Shown: positions 54,387-63,767, counted from the stretch's first letter. The stretch: 64,000 nucleotides of DNA from Limnothrix sp. FACHB-406 (GCF_014698235.1 NZ_JACJSP010000020.1:24547-88546); one strand, 5' to 3'. A program made the numbers and translations. Notes: a model not told the origin generated them from the letters alone.

Positions 54387-55847
54387 ATGACTACAGAACT
54401 TGCAGTGAACCGTAGTGTTCACGGTCTCAAGGCAGAATGTTTACCCTTTGGTGAAGTTCTTGGCCAATCCATCGCGGTAATCGCTCCGATCACAACCCCT
54501 GCCGCTAACTTAGGGTTAGTCTTTGCCCTGGCGGGAAATGGCACTTGTCTTAGCTTTTTGTTGGGAACGATCGGGCTGATTTTTGTCAGTATCAACATCA
54601 ATCAATTTGCCCGTCGTTCCGCCTCTCCCGGATCGCTCTACACCTACATTTCCAAAGGTCTTGGCCCCACAGCCGGTGTTATCTGTGGTTGGGGTCTTCT
54701 GCTGGGCTATTTGCTCACGGGGATGGCGGTTCTTTGTGGCTTTGCCAATTTTGGTCAAATCTTTTTAGGCAGTTTGGGCATTCACACCCACATCATCACC
54801 CTGCTGGCTTTAGGAACCGTGGTTGCTTGGTATGCCGCCTACCGAGATATCGAATTATCAGCAAGAACATTGTTGATTTTGGAAGGCATTTCTGTTCTGT
54901 TCATTTTGCTCTTGGGGGGAATTGTTTGGGCTAAAACAGGCTTTGCCCTTGATCCACTACAGTTGACCTTAGCTGGTGCAACCCCCAGCGGTGTTGCCAT
55001 GGGATTAGTGTTAGTGGTTTTTGGCTTTTCTGGTTTTGAAAGTGCCACCACTCTTGGGGATGAAGCGCAAAAACCCCTATCCAGTATTCCGAAGGCTGTC
55101 CTAGGCAGCACAGTGCTTTCGGGGTTGTTTTTCTTGGTTATGGCCTATATCGGTGTGGTGGGGTTCAATCATGCCGGAGGAAATTTGGCAGGTCATGAAG
55201 AGCCTCTCAGTTTCTTAGCTACCTGGGCTGGTGTTGGATTCCTGGGCCAAGCGATCGGGATTTGTGCGTTGGCTAGCTTTTTCGCTTGTGTTTTAGGCAG
55301 CATTAATCCTGCTGCTCGCATCTTTTTCACCATGGCGCGGCATGGTCTCTTTCACTCGGCTTTTGGTGAAGCCCACGACACCAATAGCACGCCCCATATT
55401 GCTGTTTCTTTCATCTCCGTTCTACTCTTTTTAGTGCCTGCTTCAATGACCATTTTTGGTCTTAAGGCCTTCGAATCCATGGCGTATTTGGGCACGATGT
55501 GTACCTATGGATTTTTGGTGACCTACATTTTGGTATCGATCGCTGCGCCGGTTTATCTCTATCGAATTGGCAAATTAAAGCCCATTGATGGGGTCATTGG
55601 TCTGCTGGGCGCTGGTTTCATGATGTTGCCAATTTTGGGCATGGTCGGAATTCCTGGAAGTACTTGGTTTCCCGTGCCGGAAGCACCTTACGATGCATTT
55701 CCCAAGCTCTTTTTGCTTTACCTAGGTTTGGGTTGTGGCTGGTTTTTCTGGCAGCGATCGCGCTCTCCCAAAATGATTCGGCGAATGCAGCACTCGATCG
55801 AAGCGATCTATGTCCGGTTTGAAGAGTCCGAAGATGCTGACTGCTAA
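54387..55847 (+). CDS. APC-superfamily amino acid/amine permease
   Basis: This 486-residue membrane protein has about twelve spans. The N-terminal FGEVLGQSIAVIAPITTPAANLG, FARRSASPGSLYTYISKGLGP and GFSGFESATTLGDEAQKP are APC-superfamily motifs. The substrate is not predictable. The ATG at 54387 (MTTELAV) follows GAGGGATCGC. It is the first of three plus-strand transporter genes (APC, CadD, CadD; gaps 68 and 65 bp) opposite the LysR gene. Confidence 0.88.
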   Translation: MTTELAVNRSVHGLKAECLPFGEVLGQSIAVIAPITTPAANLGLVFALAGNGTCLSFLLGTIGLIFVSININQFARRSASPGSLYTYISKGLGPTAGVICGWGLLLGYLLTGMAVLCGFANFGQIFLGSLGIHTHIITLLALGTVVAWYAAYRDIELSARTLLILEGISVLFILLLGGIVWAKTGFALDPLQLTLAGATPSGVAMGLVLVVFGFSGFESATTLGDEAQKPLSSIPKAVLGSTVLSGLFFLVMAYIGVVGFNHAGGNLAGHEEPLSFLATWAGVGFLGQAIGICALASFFACVLGSINPAARIFFTMARHGLFHSAFGEAHDTNSTPHIAVSFISVLLFLVPASMTIFGLKAFESMAYLGTMCTYGFLVTYILVSIAAPVYLYRIGKLKPIDGVIGLLGAGFMMLPILGMVGIPGSTWFPVPEAPYDAFPKLFLLYLGLGCGWFFWQRSRSPKMIRRMQHSIEAIYVRFEESEDADC

Positions 55848-55915
55848 TCGATTGCTTGGTTCAATCTCGATCGGCTCTACTTCACTTCTAGTCCCTTCTT
55901 CTGCAACCCTTTCCT

Positions 55916-56632
55916 ATGGACAACTTACTGACCGTAATCCCCACGAGTGTTGCTGCCTTTGCAGCCACAAACATTGACGATATTGCAATCCTGATGTTGC
56001 TTTTTTCTCAGGTCAATGCCAATTTTCGTCATTACCACGTGGTCGCTGGGCAATATCTAGGGTTTTCAGCTCTGGTAGGCGCAAGTTTGTTGGGTTTCTT
56101 TGGGGGCATGGTTTTGCCCCACCATTGGCTAGGTTTGCTGGGTCTAATCCCGATCGGCATGGGACTGGGCAGATTGTTTGACCGGGGTGAAGATGCCACC
56201 GATGAAGAACTAAACCTAGCCATTGACGGCGATGGAACATCACCCCACTGGATGAATTTAGTGGGGCCCCAAAGTCTCAGCGTCGCAGCCATCACGATCG
56301 CCAACGGGAGCGACAATGTGGGCATTTACACGCCCTTGTTTTCCCATAGCTCAGTGCCAGAGCTAATTCTAACCATTCTGGTTTTCCTAGTTTTGGTTCC
56401 TGTTTGGTGTTACATTGCTCATCGACTCACCCATCAAGCCCAAATTGCAGATTGGTTAGCCCATCGGGGTCAAACCATGGTTCCTCTAGTACTCATCGCG
56501 CTCGGGATTTATATCATCCTTGATAGTGGAGCCATGAGTCCGGGTTTGTTGGCTGCTAGCTGCACTTGTTTGGTGGCTTTAACTTGGCGACCCCAGCAAC
56601 TGAGTGAAGTTCCCGAAAAGGGTGATTCTTGA
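55916..56632 (+). CDS. CadD-family transporter, copy 1
   Basis: This 238-residue membrane protein has five to six spans. The N-terminal FAATNIDDIAILMLLFSQV motif and the mid-protein ITIANGSDNVGIYTPLF are the paired (N/G)(I/S)D(D/N) signatures of the cadmium-resistance transporter CadD family, which is related to LysE-type exporters. Family members are linked to cadmium or cation efflux in Firmicutes, but the cyanobacterial function is untested. Followed 65 bp later by a second homologue. Confidence 0.85.
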   Translation: MDNLLTVIPTSVAAFAATNIDDIAILMLLFSQVNANFRHYHVVAGQYLGFSALVGASLLGFFGGMVLPHHWLGLLGLIPIGMGLGRLFDRGEDATDEELNLAIDGDGTSPHWMNLVGPQSLSVAAITIANGSDNVGIYTPLFSHSSVPELILTILVFLVLVPVWCYIAHRLTHQAQIADWLAHRGQTMVPLVLIALGIYIILDSGAMSPGLLAASCTCLVALTWRPQQLSEVPEKGDS

Positions 56633-56697
56633 GACGATCGCTGCGATTCTTACGACTCTTGCAATGCTTTTTGCCCTAAACATCATGTCCGAGCACC

Positions 56698-57426
56698 ATG
56701 ATTGATCAGCGCCCCTTAGCTGAGCTAGCGATTAGTGCTTTTGTGGCGGGAACCAGTTCCTTCATTGCCACAAATATCGATGATGTGGTGGTGCTGATGG
56801 TGTTGTTTGGTCGCCCCGATCGGCTCTTCCGCGATCGACAAATCCTGATCGGGCGCTATCTGGGGTTTGGTCTGATTGTGTTAGCCAGCTTGGTGGGGTT
56901 TTGGGGAGGATTACTGCTCCCTTCCTGGTCCATTGGGCTATTGGGCTTTCTCCCGATCGGGATCGGCATTTCGCAACTGCGCGCTTCTCAATCTCAGGAA
57001 TCAGAATCCTCCGCTCCTGAACTAGATTCGTTCGGATCTGAGCATCAAGCGTTAACCGAGCGATCGCCCAATTTAGCTTTTCGACATCGAGTCAAGAAAC
57101 TACGTCAATGGCTGCCTTGGCTATCCCCTCAAGTCATCCAAGTGACAATGATTACGCTTGCCTGCGGTGCTGACAACATTGGAATTTACATTCCTCTGTT
57201 TGCCTCCTGCAACTGGGTGGAACTCAGCATTATCCTTTGGGTTTTCTTTGCAGGTGTAGGATTGCTTTGTTGGCTAACACGCCGGTTCAGTCGCCATCAC
57301 ATGATCACCCAATGGATTAGCCGATTTGGTCATCAATTTGTTCCTTGGATTTTCATTGCTCTGGGAATAGGAATTTTCTGGGAGAGCAACCTTCCGCAAC
57401 TGCTATTTTCCTTCATGCTTCCTTAA
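56698..57426 (+). CDS. CadD-family transporter, copy 2
   Basis: This 242-residue homologue of the preceding gene carries FIATNIDDVVVLMVLFGRP and ITLACGADNIGIYIPLF at equivalent positions, and WISRFGHQFVPWIFIALG near the end. The central loop (~95-140) differs, being longer and Ser/Glu-rich. Two unlike copies in tandem suggest a heteromeric transporter or substrate divergence; this is inference. Confidence 0.85.
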   Translation: MIDQRPLAELAISAFVAGTSSFIATNIDDVVVLMVLFGRPDRLFRDRQILIGRYLGFGLIVLASLVGFWGGLLLPSWSIGLLGFLPIGIGISQLRASQSQESESSAPELDSFGSEHQALTERSPNLAFRHRVKKLRQWLPWLSPQVIQVTMITLACGADNIGIYIPLFASCNWVELSIILWVFFAGVGLLCWLTRRFSRHHMITQWISRFGHQFVPWIFIALGIGIFWESNLPQLLFSFMLP

Positions 57427-58003
57427 GCTCAAGATCTTGGCAAAACCAGAGGACTTTGTTAGACTTTTTGAGTCACGAAAGGCTATATCTAGCTCGTTGA
57501 TTTAGTTGCTTCAATTCAGGTTTTTTAAGGGTTCAACAAGCAAAATCGCTCATTAAATTGCTCACTCTTGAATTAAACCAATCAAAGTAACTCAAAATAG
57601 CAATCTTTCTCAAACTTTCACCTCATTTCATTGTTCGAGAACGCATTGAAGCCAATGCATTGGTTTGGAGATTACTAACTGCCACCATGCGGTGATTTTA
57701 AACCAGGCAATTCGGTTTGAATGATTGCAAGATTTTGTAGCAACAGAACAGAGTTTTAGGCATCAAATGAAAAGCCTTTCTCGTCAAGGCCCATGCTAGC
57801 AGTTTTTGCTTTTTTGTGTTCTTCGAATCTTTTCAGGTTGTTTAATTTTTCCTAAATTGGAAAACCAAAGCAAGAAATCGTGGGCAATTTTTTACAAGCA
57901 TTAATGTTCAGCCACCCACCATAGTTGGGATCGGCTTGAAGCGTAGAGCATTGCGAAATTTGCAGAATTTTCAGTCATCAATCAGTCATCAAGAGGAAAG
58001 AGC
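57427..58003. other. AT-rich intergenic region
   Basis: 577 bp without a gene, RNA or clear hairpin that I can support. HIP1 octamers are absent. Confidence 0.4.
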
Positions 58004-58753
58004 ATGAACGTTGCCCAAGGGTTTTTAAAGGGTTTTGTCCCAGGGATTGTCCAGAATTTTCTAAGCGGGCAAGGACTGAGAACGGCGGTTTTGGGATCCT
58101 TCAGCCGCTGGATGACGATCGGGGGTTGCCTGTTGGTTTTTGTGGTTAATTTGCTTTGCGCTCCTCCGGCCTTAGCCGATCGCCCCTTGAGTGAAAGTTC
58201 CGATTACTTGGCAGCCAGCCAAGCCTTGAACCAGCTAACAGCCGAACGTCAGCAAAAGCAGAATGCGGGGGAAGCCATTCCCGAACCCTTGGAATCGCAA
58301 ATTGAACAACTAACAGCCCAAACCTTTGCGTTGGAGTCCGGCGAGACCTGGGGCCAATGCGAAAACACCAGCGGCCAGGTAGTTGGAGTTTACGGGCCAG
58401 AGCCGGATGACGTGGACAACTATCGCTACAACGCTGGTCTTTACTTCTTGGCCAATGGGGAAACCACCGCGATCGAGTGGGACTGCGAAGGGGTTTTGAT
58501 TCCCAAGGGAACCAAGGCGATCGCCACCCTTCCCGACGGAACCAATCAGGAATTTACCGGTTTGGCCGCGCTCAAAGTTGCTGACGGCACGCGCGTCACC
58601 ATCAGCCAAGATCCCGAGGGCCAATTAACCCTCAGCACAGCGCCCACGGCAGCAGTTAACACCAGCAAAGCAAAATGGCCGCTGCCCAGCCTGTCCCAGA
58701 AAGTGATTAATCAGCGCCCTCTGGATGCCCCAACCCTCACTACCGATGACTGA
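58004..58753 (+). CDS. hypothetical exported protein
   Basis: This 249-residue protein is of no known family. A ~35-residue N-region precedes a hydrophobic segment (WMTIGGCLLVFVVNLLCAPPALA) with an Ala-x-Ala cleavage site near residue 59, so it is probably secreted or lumenal. The mature part has a Gln/Glu-rich helix, then WGQCEN...VYGPEPDDVDNYRYNAGLYFLANGETTAIEWDCEGVLIPKGTKAI, with two cysteines that could pair. The tail is Thr/Ala/Pro-rich. The 3' end overlaps the PAP2 gene by 8 bp, indicating coupled expression. GAGGAAAGAGC precedes the ATG. Confidence 0.65.
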   Translation: MNVAQGFLKGFVPGIVQNFLSGQGLRTAVLGSFSRWMTIGGCLLVFVVNLLCAPPALADRPLSESSDYLAASQALNQLTAERQQKQNAGEAIPEPLESQIEQLTAQTFALESGETWGQCENTSGQVVGVYGPEPDDVDNYRYNAGLYFLANGETTAIEWDCEGVLIPKGTKAIATLPDGTNQEFTGLAALKVADGTRVTISQDPEGQLTLSTAPTAAVNTSKAKWPLPSLSQKVINQRPLDAPTLTTDD

Positions 58754-59489
58754 TGGGCTAAACACCACGGGGATCAGCACTTTGGGTAAGCATTCATCAT
58801 CCCAACCAAACCTGCTGGGCATCGGCGGGGCGGTCACGATTCAAGGACTCTGTGCGCTATACCTGGTTAGCCATCTCCAGCAACCAGCGCCCTGGGATGT
58901 GCAGTTTTTAGAACTATTGCATCAACAGGCCACCCCTTGGCTCGATCGCCTCGCCCTTTGGCTCACACCGCTGGGAACCCGCTGGGGAACGTTTCCGCTG
59001 TTCATCATGGGTCTTTTGTCCCTAGCGAACCAACGGCAATGGCGTAAGTTGCTCTACTGGATGAGTGCGATTGGCGGTACAACAGTCATAGCCACTCTGC
59101 TGAAAGTGGTTTGGCACCGAGCAAGGCCCAGCCTTTGGCCCTCGCTGCTGGCCCCAGACCATTACCCTGCTGATTGGGCCTTTCCCAGCACCCACGCGGC
59201 CGCTAGCCTCTCGTTGGTTTTGGCCCTTGGCGCTTTGTATTCCAGCCAACAGCCGCTCGATCGCCCCTATGGATGGGTCTGGCGTTGGTCGATCGCGGGG
59301 CTGGGTGGTGGCTTTGTTCTGCTCATTGCCTGGACAAGGCTCTATCTCGGGGTTCACTTCCCCAGTGACATCATTGGCGGCTGGTCGATCGCCTACCTGA
59401 TCACACAAGTGGCCAATCGATTGATCCTCAGCCCCACGGATCCAGTTCAGCTACCATCAACCCCTTCAAGTTTGCTTACTCGTCGTTGA
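58746..59489 (+). CDS. PAP2-family membrane phosphatase
   Basis: This 247-residue membrane protein belongs to the phosphatidic acid phosphatase 2 family (lipid phosphate or undecaprenyl-diphosphate phosphatases). The three catalytic motifs are visible: KVVWHRARPSLW (KxxxxxxRP), DWAFPSTHAAAS (PSxH) and WTRLYLGVHFPSDIIGGW (SR/TRxxxxxHxxxD). There are five to six spans. The ATG at 58746 overlaps the end of the preceding gene in ATGACTGA, so translation is coupled. Confidence 0.88.
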   Translation: MTDGLNTTGISTLGKHSSSQPNLLGIGGAVTIQGLCALYLVSHLQQPAPWDVQFLELLHQQATPWLDRLALWLTPLGTRWGTFPLFIMGLLSLANQRQWRKLLYWMSAIGGTTVIATLLKVVWHRARPSLWPSLLAPDHYPADWAFPSTHAAASLSLVLALGALYSSQQPLDRPYGWVWRWSIAGLGGGFVLLIAWTRLYLGVHFPSDIIGGWSIAYLITQVANRLILSPTDPVQLPSTPSSLLTRR

Positions 59490-59815
59490 GTCGTGATTCA
59501 TGATCCAGGGTGATTAATGCTCAACAGCTTAATGCTCAACAGCGATCAATCATTCTGGATCATTGACTGCGAACAATGACTACGAACAGTGGCTGTGAAA
59601 AATGATTGTGAACAATTCACCAGCAGTCTGAAAATTTGCTTGCCCAGATACCATCATTAACCTGGTTTCTAGCTTCCAACTTTCTCAACTCAGCAACCAA
59701 GCACAATGGCTGAATTCCTTGGTGTGACCAAGCACCAAGAGCCGGATTCCTCCAGTTATTTTTCAGCCATTCCCTATGGATTTTCTCTAATTACTAGTCA
59801 TCAGGATGGGGCGGG
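59490..59815. repeat. intergenic region with 15-bp and 13-bp tandem repeats
   Basis: Two exact 15-bp units TTAATGCTCAACAGC (59514-59543) are followed by four degenerate 13-bp units of GACTGCGAACAAT type (59565-59616). The rest of the 326-bp gap has no coding signal. Confidence 0.7.
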
Positions 59816-60652
59816 GTGAATATTTTTGAGTTTTCATTCTTAGTTTGGGCCGGTTCATTCGCGGCCGGCTTCTTAGGAGCCTTGACCGGTCTTGGGGGCG
59901 GCGTGGTGATTGTGCCTCTGCTCACCTCGGTTTTTGGGGTCGATATTCGCTACGCGATCGGGGCCTCCTTAATTTCTGTCATTGCCACTTCCGCCGGTTC
60001 CGCCGCAACCTATATTCGATCGGGATTTGCCAACTTACGTCTCGGGATGTTTTTAGAAGTGGCAACGACCCTTGGATCTTTCGTAGGAGCCACCTTAGCC
60101 ACCGTTGTGCCCGTCAAAGCCCTGACCGTTGTGTTAGGAACCGTCCTGCTTTATTCCGCTTTTTTTGCTCAACAATCCACCCCCAAGGAAGCCGAATTAA
60201 CCGAGCCAGGTTCCTTGGCTGAACGCTTGCAACTCGATAACTGCTATCCCACCCCCAACGGAGAAGGAACGATCGCCTATACCGTTCGTTCGGTTCCCAC
60301 CGGTTTTAGCTTAATGGCCGTGGCCGGGCTGCTTTCAGGATTGCTCGGCATCGGTTCCGGCTCCTTGAAAGTCTTGGCGATGGATCGCGTCATGGGTTTA
60401 CCGTTCAAGGTTTCCACCACCACCAGCAACTTCACGATCGGGGTCACCGCTGCCATGTCGGCCGGCGTTTATTTATCCCGAGGCTACGTGGATCCCGGCC
60501 TCTCAATGCCCGTGATGTTGGGCGTTTTGATGGGAGCCATGGTCGGTGCAAGAGTGCTGATTGGAGCCAAGCCAGAATGGTTGCGCTGGCTCTTTTCCAT
60601 TGTGTTAGTGCTCCTAGCAATCAAAATGATTTATAACGGATTAATTACTTAG
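59816..60652 (+). CDS. TauE/SafE-family anion exporter
   Basis: This 278-residue membrane protein has seven to eight spans. It has the repeat hallmark GFLGALTGLGGGVVIVPLLTSVFGVDIRYAIGASLISVIATS at the N-terminus and its partner GLLSGLLGIGSGSLKVLAMDRVMGLPFKVSTTTSNFTIG in the middle. TauE/SafE proteins export sulfite, sulfoacetate or similar anions. GTG start at 59816 with AGGA about 10 nt upstream. It is paired with a DUF1634 gene 84 bp downstream, a common combination. Confidence 0.88.
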   Translation: MNIFEFSFLVWAGSFAAGFLGALTGLGGGVVIVPLLTSVFGVDIRYAIGASLISVIATSAGSAATYIRSGFANLRLGMFLEVATTLGSFVGATLATVVPVKALTVVLGTVLLYSAFFAQQSTPKEAELTEPGSLAERLQLDNCYPTPNGEGTIAYTVRSVPTGFSLMAVAGLLSGLLGIGSGSLKVLAMDRVMGLPFKVSTTTSNFTIGVTAAMSAGVYLSRGYVDPGLSMPVMLGVLMGAMVGARVLIGAKPEWLRWLFSIVLVLLAIKMIYNGLIT

Positions 60653-60736
60653 AAATTACGCACTTTCAGCTCATCAGCTCAATTGCAAAGTTGAGACCAA
60701 ACAGAATTTTAACGCTCGTAATTCACAGCAGCCCAA

Positions 60737-61231
60737 GTGACAATGGAGATTGCATCAATGATGAAGGGTAAGTCTTCCGATCAGGCGATCGCCATGACTG
60801 CAGCGAATAGTCCCATTTCTCCCTTGGAATCTTCGCCAGTTGATTTAGAAACTCGAAAAAGCACCGATCACAGCCTTGAGTTAGCCGTTAGCCACGTATT
60901 GTGGTGGGGAATGATCATTGCGAGTTCGATCGTCTTTGCCGGCGGCTGCATCTATATCTTTCGCCATGGGGGTGAGCCAGCCAGCTTCCGTGTCTTTGTG
61001 GGAGAACCCCGCGAACTTTGCTCCCCTTGGGGTGCTGCGAAATCTGCCCTTTCGGGTCATGGTCGCGGCTGGATTCAAGTGGGCATTATGCTGCTAGTTG
61101 CAACACCCATTATTCGGGTTGCTCTGTCTTGGTTCACTTTTTTGCGTCGTCAAGATTGGCTTTATTTTGCAATCACTTCGATTGTTTTTGGAGGACTCAT
61201 TTACAGTTTTGCGGGTGCTTATTTCCAGTAA
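60737..61231 (+). CDS. DUF1634 membrane protein
   Basis: This 164-residue protein has three membrane spans: WWGMIIASSIVFAGGCIYIF, GWIQVGIMLLVATPIIRVALSWFTFL and WLYFAITSIVFGGLIYSF. The central RGWIQVGIMLLVATPIIRVALS is the DUF1634 signature. It is a frequent partner of TauE/SafE exporters and may be an accessory subunit. The start is GTG at 60737 or the ATG two codons later. Confidence 0.85.
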   Translation: MTMEIASMMKGKSSDQAIAMTAANSPISPLESSPVDLETRKSTDHSLELAVSHVLWWGMIIASSIVFAGGCIYIFRHGGEPASFRVFVGEPRELCSPWGAAKSALSGHGRGWIQVGIMLLVATPIIRVALSWFTFLRRQDWLYFAITSIVFGGLIYSFAGAYFQ

Positions 61232-61472
61232 TTCCTAAGACTGGTTTTGCTGGCACTGATCTTATTTTTGCCAGTTCCCAAAGTTAGAGTCTTGCAAATT
61301 TCTAATTAATATTTAGTATTTGAAAATTTGGACTTGAAAATTTGGATTTGAAAACTTGGCATTTGGGCGGGAACACTCCATCGCGCACCCGCCGAAATGG
61401 CATATCCAGGGATTTCACGAGCAATCCCATTAGGGATCACCCTATTCAGCAATCCTCTTGAGGGCTGGTTCT

Positions 61473-62501
61473 CTAGGTTGCTAAGGGAAAAACACGCACC
61501 GATCGGGGCCGTGCATAGACCTGTTGCTCTCGTTCAATGTGGAGTCGGTGATAGTGATCTCGGTTCACAGAAGCCGTCAAAGATGGGCCATTCTCCAGTT
61601 TCAAATGCACCTGCACTTCCCATCCCAAATGCATGATGCGATCGACCGTCGCGGGTAAGGCCTTGTCATCCACAGGATCGGTCACAATTTCCACATCATG
61701 GGGCCGCAAAAAGAGTCGCCAATTGTCACTGTCTTCCCACACCCGATCGCCCGCCCAGCGCGACACAGATCCGGGAAAAATAGACAACACATTCACAGGC
61801 CCCACAAAACTCATCACAAAGGGCGAGGCCGGGTTGTCATAAATTTCCGCAGGCGTGCCCACTTGTTCAATTTTGCCTTGGTTCATCACCACGATTCGAT
61901 CGGCAACTTCCATCGCCTCTTCTTGGTCGTGGGTCACAAAAACCGTGGTCACATTCATATTGCGATGCAGGTTATGCAGCCATGTTCGTAATTCCTTGCG
62001 CACCTTGGCATCCAAAGCACCGAACGGTTCATCCAGCAGCAAAATTTGGGGTTCCACGGACAGGGCCCGCGCCAAGGCCACACGCTGCCGTTGCCCGCCG
62101 GACAATTGCGCAGGATAGCGATTGCCATAGCCCGCTAGTTGGATCAAGTCCAACAATCGATTCACGCGCTCTTGAATTTCAGCCGGCGGAGTTTTGCGCA
62201 GCTCCAACGGAAAAGCAATATTTTGCCGAACGGTCATGTGCTTAAACAGCGCATAGTGCTGAAACACAAACCCAATTTTTCGCTCTTGGACGCTTTGATA
62301 GGTTGCGTCCCGCCCGATCAGTGAAATTGTCCCCGCATCAGTGGATTCCAGCCCCGCAATAATTCTGAGGAGTGTGGACTTTCCTGAGCCGGATGGCCCC
62401 AACAACGCAACCAAAGAACCCGATTGAATGTCTAGCGAAACATCATCAACTGCTCGAAAATCGCCATAGTACTTGGAGACATGCTCAACCGCGATTCCCA
62501 T
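61473..62501 (-). CDS. cysA: sulfate (thiosulfate) ABC transporter ATP-binding protein CysA
   Basis: This is the ATPase of the sulfate/thiosulfate importer. The 342-residue protein has Walker [21 protein letters not shown]-loop [14 protein letters not shown], signature [15 protein letters not shown], Walker [13 protein letters not shown] and [19 protein letters not shown]-type C-terminus (FLRPHDVEI..., [15 protein letters not shown]) follows. [15 protein letters not shown] is typical of CysA and not of PotA or MalK. No cysTW permease or sulfate-binding genes adjoin it. Molybdate specificity (ModC) is less likely. Confidence 0.88.
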   Translation of the reverse strand: MGIAVEHVSKYYGDFRAVDDVSLDIQSGSLVALLGPSGSGKSTLLRIIAGLESTDAGTISLIGRDATYQSVQERKIGFVFQHYALFKHMTVRQNIAFPLELRKTPPAEIQERVNRLLDLIQLAGYGNRYPAQLSGGQRQRVALARALSVEPQILLLDEPFGALDAKVRKELRTWLHNLHRNMNVTTVFVTHDQEEAMEVADRIVVMNQGKIEQVGTPAEIYDNPASPFVMSFVGPVNVLSIFPGSVSRWAGDRVWEDSDNWRLFLRPHDVEIVTDPVDDKALPATVDRIMHLGWEVQVHLKLENGPSLTASVNRDHYHRLHIEREQQVYARPRSVRVFPLAT

Positions 62502-62659
62502 TTCTTTTGACTCCCAGCTTGTCTTTAACTACAGTTACCCGATCGGAATACTGTAATATACAGATAGCATATAGCCCATTCCTCTCAACCAGGCTGTTTT
62601 TTTAGCAAAATTTTCGCGCGATCGCTTTCAGTTGAACCCAACTTGATTCTCACAAAACC
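62502..62659. other. cysA upstream region
   Basis: About 160 bp holding AT-rich words including ACTGTAATATACAGATAGCA at 62550-62569, which contains an inverted CTGTA/TACAG pair. It may be a promoter or operator element of cysA. Confidence 0.35.
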
Positions 62660-62695
62660 AAAAAAATGCGCCATTCACCAACCTGGAATGGCGCA
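62660..62695 (-). terminator. intrinsic terminator of the rubrerythrin gene
   Basis: TGCGCCATTC (62667-62676) pairs with GAATGGCGCA (62686-62695), a 10-bp stem with a 9-nt loop. On the minus strand seven U follow. Confidence 0.88.
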
Positions 62696-62818
62696 CTCGA
62701 TTGTGCTATTCAATTACTGAAAATCAGCTATTTTTTGTTTTCTAGAGCTAATTTCAGAGTTGATTTCAGGGCTGATTGCAGATCTGAGCAGATCTAAATT
62801 AATGACCAATGGCCCAGC

Positions 62819-63517
62819 CTAGGCAGCGATCGACTCTTGATAGGGCACGAACAGGGCCTTCTTCGCGCCGCAAATTGGGCATTCCCAATCATCGGGAATG
62901 GCTTCAAAGGGAGTCCCCGGAGCAATGCCCGAGTCGGGATCGCCCTCAGCGGGGTCATAGATCATGGAGCACTGGCGGCAAATCCACTTGCTGCCCGCGG
63001 CCTTGTTTGCCGGAGCCACACCATCCAACCCGCGCAGGGCTTCGCTGTATTGGTCGGCGTGGTGATGTTCGATCGCGGTCAGCAGTCCAAAATTGCGGGC
63101 GGCCGTGCGGAAAATTCCCGCATGTTCCCGTGATTCATCGGCCTGTTCTTGGAATTCCCGCTCCGCTTCCCCATCCCGATCGACCCGGGCTTCGGCGGCA
63201 AAGTTGGGGTACATGGTCTGATACTCGTAGGTTTCACCCTCGATCGCCAGCTCCAAACAGCGGGCCGCGATCGCCTTCTTTTGTTCGTCGCTGAGGCTGG
63301 CCGGATCGTCCACCACCAACTCCGGATGCATCAGCCGAAAGTGGGCGAACGCATGTTCCGTTTCTTGGTTGGCCGTTTCCCGAAACAGCTTGGCTAAGTC
63401 GCCCAGGCCCAGCTTTTTCACCACTTCCGAGAAGAACAGATATTTCCGATTCGCCATCGATTCGCCAGCGAAGGCATCGGCCAAGTTTTTGGCGGTGTTG
63501 GAGTTTGAAAGATCCAT
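62819..63517 (-). CDS. rubrerythrin with C-terminal rubredoxin-like domain
   Basis: Rubrerythrin is a cytoplasmic non-haem di-iron protein that reduces hydrogen peroxide. The 232-residue protein has a four-helix ferritin-like domain: [27 protein letters not shown] (ExxH), [14 protein letters not shown] and [13 protein letters not shown] (ExxH). The C-terminal rubredoxin-type Fe(Cys)4 domain is [19 protein letters not shown]...[13 protein letters not shown] (CxxC twice). The ATG at 63517 was chosen because the family starts at this point. A PerR/Fur-like palindrome lies about 100 bp upstream and a strong terminator downstream. Confidence 0.93.
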   Translation of the reverse strand: MDLSNSNTAKNLADAFAGESMANRKYLFFSEVVKKLGLGDLAKLFRETANQETEHAFAHFRLMHPELVVDDPASLSDEQKKAIAARCLELAIEGETYEYQTMYPNFAAEARVDRDGEAEREFQEQADESREHAGIFRTAARNFGLLTAIEHHHADQYSEALRGLDGVAPANKAAGSKWICRQCSMIYDPAEGDPDSGIAPGTPFEAIPDDWECPICGAKKALFVPYQESIAA

Positions 63518-63617
63518 AAGACGCAAGAAAACGGGTGGGGTTAGTTGTGGTTGCACCATCCCGGTCAGCCCCCGTGCAGAAGGCTGGCGAGGTGGCGACG
63601 GCGTGAACTCTTCTCTA

Positions 63618-63636
63618 AGTCATAATCATTATGACT
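63618..63636 (-). promoter_or_regulatory. PerR/Fur-type operator upstream of rubrerythrin
   Basis: AGTCATAATCATTATGACT is a perfect 19-bp palindrome around a central C. Its 15-bp core TCATAATCATTATGA differs from the PerR box TTATAATNATTATAA at only two positions. It lies about 100 bp before the rubrerythrin ATG. Confidence 0.6.
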
Positions 63637-63735
63637 ATGGATAGACTAACACAACTTTCTGGGAATGGCCAAAAACCCCAGCCCCGATCGGGCCGATCAT
63701 CGTGCCCACAAGTCCCACAAGTTCCGCAGGAGACC

Positions 63736-63767
63736 AAAAAAAGGGCGCGATCGCGTCGATCGCACCC
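63736..63767 (-). terminator. intrinsic terminator of psbD
   Basis: On the minus strand GGGTGCGATC and GATCGCGCCC form a 10-bp stem (one G-U) with a 5-nt loop, followed by seven U. It lies 105 bp after the psbD stop. Confidence 0.88.
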
